Part shown: positions 58,749 through 64,000 of the stretch, one piece after another
How positions within the stretch are numbered: the stretch's first letter is position 1
Layout of the letters: each line of letters opens with the position of its first letter
NCBI GenBank assembly: GCA_932294295.1
Contig: OW028577.1
Span: forward strand, 7,653,501 to 7,717,500
From: Alitta virens
Taxonomy: Eukaryota > Annelida > Polychaeta > Phyllodocida > Nereididae
Direction of reading: 5' to 3'
Length of the DNA: 64,000 nucleotides
Made by a program: the position numbers and the translations under genes
The notes under the pieces: generated by a model
Told to the model about the DNA's origin: nothing
Databases searched by the model: none
Seen by the model: only the letters and a program-made list of their open reading frames with translations

Positions 58749-58756
58749 TGACGTCA
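58749..58756. promoter_or_regulatory. Consensus CRE (TGACGTCA) in promoter
   Basis: TGACGTCA lies within GTGACGTCAC, about 90 bp upstream of the TATA box. A neighbouring ACGTCACC at about 58736 adds a half-site. The position is typical for CREB/ATF-responsive secretory genes. Confidence 0.55.
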
Positions 58757-58844
58757 CTGTCGACGTTGCTGTTTACAGTCACGGGGGCAGTCAGACGGAA
58801 CGGCCTCAAAGGAACCTTGTCACGATTCTAGGATGTCAAGGGGG

Positions 58845-58852
58845 TATATAAG
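58845..58852 (+). promoter_or_regulatory. TATA box (TATATAAG)
   Basis: GGGGTATATAAGG lies about 30 bp before a plausible start site near 58875. A 5'UTR exon of about 80 nt then ends at ACATAAG|GTTGGT (58955), and the coding exon begins after TTTTTCTCCCCAG at 59131. This is the clearest core promoter in the window. Confidence 0.7.
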
Positions 58853-59131
58853 GTGCCGAAATGACTGATCAAAGCACACTCCACTCCAGCCGGCACTGAA
58901 GAAGCATCCACCATACACAGCATTTCAGAAGAGACTGAAGTACATACAACATAAGGTTGGTGAAATTTACAATTATTTTGCATTACTTTTAGAATCTTTT
59001 TTTAATCGGAGAATTGTGTGTGGGGCCAGTTTCTGCACTAGGCATATAATATCATATTGACAGTGCGATTAAATCACATTGAACTGATTTTCGATGTAAA
59101 TTTACAATATATAATTTTTTTTCTCCCCAGA

Positions 59132-60467
59132 ATGAAGAGCCTTTTTATCGTCCTAGCCATTGCAGCGCTTGTTGCTGTGTCTGTAGCTGCCCCACACAGA
59201 GGGGCTCACCGAGGTGGAAAAGGTCCAAGAGGAGGCCGGGGACATCTAGGAAAACCTTGCAGAATCGTCTTCACCAATGGAACGGAGGTTGAGGAGGACT
59301 GTCTGTCTGTGGGAGGTCTTTTCGTCTGTGAAGCTGTCAATTTGACACGATTTGATGACTTGGAAAGAAAACCACGTCACCTACAAGATGTTGCTGAATT
59401 ATCCGTGTGCAGACCGGTAGGTGGCGCTACAATCTATTTCTGATTACTCCCAGTACCAATAGAGGGCACTGCGTTAACAATAAACTTCATTTGAACTGTG
59501 GTTGCACCTACATTTTAATCGACAACAACTTCACTGAATTGTCAATATATATATATATATGTGTGTGTTTTGTTTGGTTTCTAGAAACAGTGCGAAGAAG
59601 ACACTGAATGCAGCAGTATTGATGCCAACAGCCTTTGCACTGACAGACCAGTGAAACCAGACAGGGATGCCATCGAAGTACTCGCCGATGCTTGCTTCCC
59701 TGATAGACCAGAGCGACCTGAGAGTCGTGAGGATGATGATGATGATGATGAAGATGATAGTAGTGAGAGTGATGAAGATGATGATGCTGATGATGAAGAT
59801 GATAGTAGTGAGAATGATGAAGAGAACCAGAGACCACGCAGATGTTCCATCCCACCAGCACTGTTCATTGTAAGTTTATATATATATATATATACTCTAT
59901 TTGTAATATCTGCCACAATTAGTGAGTTTGCCTTATCTGTGAATGGCTTTACTTAAGAAGTCGCCTTAAGATCAGTGTTAGCATGGAATTAGGTCTAGTT
60001 TCTCCAAGTGTAGACACAGTGGAGTAACTTAATTGAAACATCCATCTTTAAAGTAAAGTAACACTCTCTTGAGTAAACATATATCTTGAGCTGCCTAACA
60101 TGCGGTCTTTACTTAAGTCTGCAATGTTAATCTGAACATCTTTTTATCTTTCTAGGCCAAGAGAGCTTGCCTTGTCGAATATGACAACAATGAGATTGGA
60201 CATCCCTGCAGAAGCAGAAGGGGCGCTGAGGTCAACTGCAACGAAACTGTGGCTTGCACTGTAACTATTGCTGGAAAGGACGCTGCCCTTCACTTCTGTG
60301 AACGCCCAGAACGTCCAGAGCGACCAGAGCGCCCCCAGAACCCTGCTGGTGGAAATAGACAAAGGCCTGCTGGTCGAAATGGTGAAAACAGACAGAGACC
60401 ATCCGGACAAAATCCCGACGGTGGAAATGCTGAGAGATCTTCGAGAAGGCAAAGGGGTGGCAATTGA
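59132..60467 (+). CDS. Secreted acidic cysteine-containing protein, unknown family
   Basis: Coding exons 59132-59416, 59585-59869 and 60156-60467 join in phase 0 to give 293 aa. A non-coding first exon lies at about 58875-58955. The N-terminus (MKSLFIVLAIAALVA) is a classic signal peptide. Next come a His/Gly/Arg-rich segment, a first cysteine module (C-RIVFTNGTEVEED-C ... V-C-EAV, with NGT and NLT glycosylation sequons) and a second (QCEEDTEC ... LC ... AC). An Asp/Glu/Ser stretch of about 35 residues follows, then a third cysteine module (RACLVEYDNNEIG, NET sequon) and a basic Arg/Asn/Gly/Gln-rich tail. RPERPE linkers follow the cysteine clusters in both exons 3 and 4, and exons 2 and 3 are both exactly 285 nt, suggesting internal module duplication. 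Acidic secreted proteins often bind calcium or mineral, but no specific role is shown. I do not recognise the family. The gene lies in a tandemly duplicated unit. Confidence 0.8.
59479..59484 (+). terminator. Intronic AATAAA after an in-frame stop
   Basis: If the donor at 59417 is not used, exon 2 reads through to TGA at 59441-59443, and AATAAA follows 36 nt later. Intronic polyadenylation would give a 104-residue short secreted form ending GGATIYF, without the acidic domain. This is inferred from sequence only. Confidence 0.3.
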
Positions 60468-61239
60468 AGTCCCCACATAGTATTATTGTAAGCCATTATA
60501 AGCCTAAGCAACTTGCTTTATTGCGTACCCACTTTCAGGTATTTACCTACATGCTGGTCGTGTAGTTGTCTATGAACACTTTTTGAATGGTTATTTTGTG
60601 TGATCTAGCCCTTATTATATAAACAACGAAGAGTTACATTTTTAATACTACACTTACATGAATGTATTTTAAAGCGAAATGTGGAACATTACTTGATTTA
60701 CTTGGCAATGTTTGAATTACTTGATTAAAATGAAATCAAACTGACTTCCATGCATGCTTGTTTTTCATACACTTTAGTATTAGCAACGTGTTTATCAAAT
60801 TGTACACAATTTAGAGTATAATTTTCTGAGTTGAGAAAGACCAGTGCTTGACAAGCTCTGCTGGCGGTAGTACAACAGCAAGGCACCCGGAATGAAATCT
60901 TGATCCACTGTGGAGTCAAATGGAAGTCCTCAATGACTACTCATTAAAAAACAAAATTTAAGTATTTTTTATAGTCCGTTACACCGCTCAGGCAGTCTCA
61001 ACTTTACAATTACACCCTTGGCAGGCCTGTTCAAGCACGAGCCTTTCTTAACTCCCCGAAGAGTTATATAAGGGGCATACCAACAAAGATGGCGTCACGT
61101 CGAGAGCAACAACTGCATTTGACGTGTCATCCATATTGACATTACATACATTAAAATTGCAATTTTGTCATCAAATTGGGGATTGCGCAATGAGCATTTT
61201 GTTTGCATGGTAATTGCGGTTACAGAAACGAGCGTTACC
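60468..61239. other. 3'UTR of acidic-protein gene and intergenic region
   Basis: A weak poly(A) signal ATTAAA occurs near 60724. No further exon is seen before the candidate start codon at 61240. Sequence near 61085-61130 (AAAGATGGCGTCACGTCGAG) looks promoter-like. Confidence 0.4.
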
Positions 61240-61315
61240 ATGGCGACCAGCGTTGATGATGGTGCAGTTCAGCGTTCCACATTATTTAGAACTTCAACTC
61301 TCGACAATCTGAAAA
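61240..61315 (+). CDS. Candidate first coding exon, unknown gene (3' partial)
   Basis: TTACCATGGCGACC gives a strong start context. Twenty-five codons (MATSVDDGAVQRSTLF..) run to AAAA|GTAAGTG, a near-ideal donor, in phase 1. The upstream 150 bp has a YY1-like AAGATGGCG and ACGTCA words. I could not find a trustworthy second exon before the window end. If the region is tandemly duplicated, the rest of the gene lies beyond the next copy or the exon is orphaned. The product is unknown. Confidence 0.4.
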
Positions 61316-62281
61316 GTAAGTGTACAAAGAAATACTAAAAATATATTGTCCCTTTTTCTGGTCCAAAAATAAAAGTCGTTATTTTTGCTGCTCCACAAGG
61401 CTGCCTCTGTTTCTAATGACCAACTTAACATATCCCTCAATTTTTGTAAAAATTAAAGAATATTAAGCGGTTGCTACCAAAATGCTCTTTTATACCTGAG
61501 ATCGTAATGAATGGGAATAATATAAGCTGGTCAACGTCCATACTTTTGCAACATTTCTAATCACTCCTGCTTGCCATACGAGTTATCTCAGTAGCCCGTT
61601 GAATTCTAGTATTTGTTTGCTATAGTTTTCCTTAGGTGGCCTTGTCTAGTGAGCTACCCATGCCCTTTTTGTGGCGTCATTGATGGAGTTAGCAAAACAG
61701 GCAACTTGAGGCGAGCCCAGCCAAGTACAAATGAGGTTCACCAAGAAATAAAACTAATATACTGGAGGAACCGGTAACACTGAATCTGCATCATATCACC
61801 AAACATGTTCCCATTAATTAAGGTTTAATCTTTAATTATATTTGGTCCAGGAAATTACTTAGCTCACCAATTTACAGCAGTAATAAGCACAAACGGAATT
61901 TACTCGGTATCACTGAGTGACTGATGATCACTGATCAGTGTGTGACCACTTTATAAATTTATCTGCCATTAATGGGATTCCCATAATAAGCTTTAAATAA
62001 AATTTCACAGTGCAGTGTGGTAGTTCTATCAAAGTGTGCAACAGCAATTTTATCTCTGTGCGAATACAATACAAACGCATAATACAGCTTGAATCCAGTG
62101 AGAGCCACAGCAATGTTTTCCAAAAGACCCCAAACTTTTGCATACATTCATCGTATGATAAAAGAAAAAGATGGAGCTACATTTTAAAGACTTTTATTTT
62201 TTCCCATATATTTGAAGATTAATGGAAAACTTGCCCCCTGATCCAAGTCAATGTCCACTTTGTCATTAGTCATATATGATA
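61316..62281. other. Non-coding, no gene seen
   Basis: AT-rich sequence following the candidate first exon. It would be its first intron if that exon is real. Confidence 0.4.
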
Positions 62282-62383
62282 TTGACCATTTTCCTCTTCA
62301 AAACATCTGTCACCCTAAGTGAAGAAAATGCAGACTTGATTCACATACAAGTGTAGAACCAAGGGTGCTTCAAAGTACAGATA
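62282..62383. repeat. Direct repeat flanking a TIR element, left copy
   Basis: TTGACCATTTTCCTCTTCAA to GCTTCAAAGTACAGATA recurs at 62715-62845. This copy lacks 29 bp (TGAGTTGTTAACGAACTTCC and following bases) present in the right copy, and differs at a few single bases. Confidence 0.85.
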
Positions 62384-62712
62384 CAGCAGTTTTCGAGGGG
62401 GCATCGCTGACTGAATCTTCAGAACAACATTTGGAGACAGATCAAAAAGTAGTTTATGTCATTAAATTGATGTTAGGGGCCTCAGTTTTACCCCGATTTG
62501 GAACGTGTTTATCCCACAACCCTAAGTGGCCCAAATTGAATACTATTTTTATATTCTCCTGGACCAGATGACCACAGTAACTGCACTATATGTCAGGTAA
62601 GAACATCACTTATGTATGACTTATAGTTTCACCCTCTTCTAATCGAACTTTTCAACTGTCTCTAAATGGTTTTCTGATGGTCCAGTCAGCGAAGCTCTCT
62701 CAAAAACTGCTG
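62384..62712. mobile_element. 329-bp TIR element (CAGCAGTTTT) with TA duplication
   Basis: The ends CAGCAGTTTTCGAGGGGGC and GCTCTCTCAAAAACTGCTG are inverted, and the similarity extends about 70 bp inward (TCGCTGACTG, ATTTGGAGACAG on the left arm). TA flanks both sides (62382-62383 and 62713-62714). It sits exactly at the junction of two direct copies of a ~100-130-bp host sequence. Non-autonomous Tc1/mariner-type MITE is the best reading. Confidence 0.75.
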
Positions 62713-62714
62713 TA

Positions 62715-62845
62715 TTGACCATTTTCCTCTTCAAAACATCTGTCACCCTCTGTGAAGAAAATGCAGTCATGATTCACATACAAGTGTGAGTTGTTAACGA
62801 ACTTCCAGTTGGTGGTAGAACCAAGAGTGCTTCAAAGTACAGATA
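62715..62845. repeat. Direct repeat flanking a TIR element, right copy
   Basis: This is the longer copy of the 62282-62383 sequence. It begins directly at the TA that borders the inserted element. Confidence 0.85.
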
Positions 62846-63305
62846 TTTTTATGAATTCGTGTGACATTTCTCCCAGTAAAAAGTAATATATCATTATATA
62901 AGCATTTAGTGAAGTTCATCTAAGATGTGACATAGTTGAGATCTGAAAAAGCTTTGTTCACACCAGATATGACATTTTAGAGACTGAAATGAGTGAATTA
63001 TTAATTTATTTTGATTAATGGCATCTTTGTATTTCTGATTTTCACATTAAAGATCTGATATCTTAATGTATACTGGTTTGTTCAATTAATTCATTAAAAA
63101 AATCATTTATCATTGGTCTTATTTTTCAGTAATTTAATGACGGGTATGACCTAGTTCTCATTACCAGGAGGAGAATTGGGCCATTTTTTTTCTGAAGTAC
63201 GATTTTCTATACAAGACACGATTGTGTGAAATCTTTCCGGAAGACTCCTGACAGTCTCAGAGAAGCCCTTACTTTTAGCACTGAAAAATGGAATTTTGAC
63301 GCACC
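62846..63305. other. Non-coding, no gene seen
   Basis: AT-rich sequence up to the duplication breakpoint at 63306. No exon or repeat recognised. Confidence 0.4.
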
Positions 63306-64000
63306 TCATTTATAATTGTTTGGTCAGTTTTAATAATTATAATATAATAACTCTATAATTATGTTAATCGCGTATTGCGGCCTGCATATGACTATAGTTT
63401 CACGCTTCAGTGAACTTTTTGGGCACGACGAGTGTGACTTTGCACGAATGCAACCAGCTCTGACTGGTGAAAACCAGTAAATACTTGCATCCAAATTACG
63501 TAAGTTTGTACAGAAATAGCTACACGCATGTTTATTCATGCTTTTGGCTATGCTGTTGCTTGGCATGACGCGTTGCAACTGATAAACTTAATAAGGAAAA
63601 TTCTCACGACTGACGTAGCCGGAATAAACAACAAATAAACAAATAAAAAGAGAATGGATCAACAAGTTACATATGCAATAAAGATAACCATAAAAATAAT
63701 AGACGTCAAACATATACTGCCTTCATTAATCTCGATTTCTAAAAGAATCTTTCTCGTATAATTTATTATTGATATTTATATATATAGGGTGGATGGACCT
63801 AATTCCAGCCTGGACCCAATTCCAGCCACTTTTGATTTCTTCCTTTTTCTGTGTTCCCTTGGGTCAAATTGGGCCAAAATTGGCAAATTCTATATTTTGT
63901 GGATGTATTCTTAGGCATTGACATGTTTTGAGATTCTAGGAGGCCCTAGATAAACGCCATTTTGCCTTTAAATATGTCTGTATTCCAGATGGCATTTGAG
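63306..64000. repeat. Large direct duplication, copy 2 (runs off the window)
   Basis: At least 695 bp identical to 57544-58238 except for one base (C at 63569 versus T at 57807). The match is still running at the last base of the window, so the true repeat is longer. It probably extends into a second copy of the acidic-protein gene. Confidence 0.93.

Noticed and set aside
59508..59916. Ser-rich and His-rich minus-strand frames
   Set aside because: Antisense shadow of the Asp/Glu/Ser block of the acidic secreted protein.
62568..62596. Second exon (RING-like NDHSNCTICQ) of the 61240 gene
   Set aside because: It has good splice sites and phase, but lies wholly inside a TIR element and is only 29 nt. 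Not annotated without RNA evidence.
57544..64000. LTR retrotransposon with 57544 and 63306 as LTRs
   Set aside because: The interval contains a multi-intron host-type gene and no gag/pol remnants, and the match is still running at the window edge. Tandem duplication explains it better.

Overview
The window is metazoan nuclear DNA, not prokaryotic. It has multi-exon genes with GT-AG introns, tRNA-derived SINEs, small DNA transposons with terminal inverted repeats (MITEs), microsatellites, and no operon-like packing. Frequent TAGGCCTA-type words, an unduplicated-looking MBD2/3 gene and an ALDH1-type gene fit a marine invertebrate. A hemichordate or echinoderm is my best guess, but the phylum is not proven by anything visible here. 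All exon models were built by eye from reading frame, splice sites and remembered family motifs.

Layout. (1) About 1-36 kb is gene-poor. It holds one candidate terminal exon (1766-1938), a decayed LINE reverse-transcriptase fragment (about 15.3 kb), many CAG/CTG runs, long purine tracts, several CpG-rich patches with CRE (TGACGTCA) and nuclear-receptor-type (TCAAGGTCA) sites, short perfect foldbacks, and palindromic MITEs. It looks like a large regulatory intergenic region or a giant intron. (2) 36.4-40.75 kb, minus strand, is a complete five-exon MBD2/3 methyl-CpG-binding gene with a 469-bp hAT-type element (8-bp target-site duplication) in an intron. (3) 43.1-48.3 kb, plus strand, is a fibronectin type III (FN3) locus with two different terminal exons. 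A 53-bp and a 33-bp satellite lie between them. Every 33-bp unit carries a 5' splice site, a branch-point-like word and a 3' splice-site-like end. (4) 48.6-55.0 kb, minus strand, is a complete 13-exon cytosolic ALDH1-type aldehyde dehydrogenase of 495 codons, tail-to-tail with the FN3 gene and with SINEs and MITEs in its introns. (5) 58.7-60.5 kb, plus strand, is a TATA/CRE promoter driving a secreted, cysteine-containing, very acidic protein of unknown family, about 293 aa. (6) 61.2 kb, plus strand, is a candidate first coding exon. (7) From 63,306 to the window end the sequence repeats 57,544-58,238 with one visible mismatch. This implies a recent tandem duplication of a 5.76-kb unit that contains the acidic-protein gene.

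No pathway links these genes. MBD2/3 is a chromatin (NuRD) reader, ALDH1 oxidises aldehydes such as retinal, the FN3 protein is probably extracellular or adhesive, and the acidic protein is secreted. The two observations I would follow first are the 33-bp intron-like satellite (44,725-45,811) and the near-identical 5.76-kb duplication.
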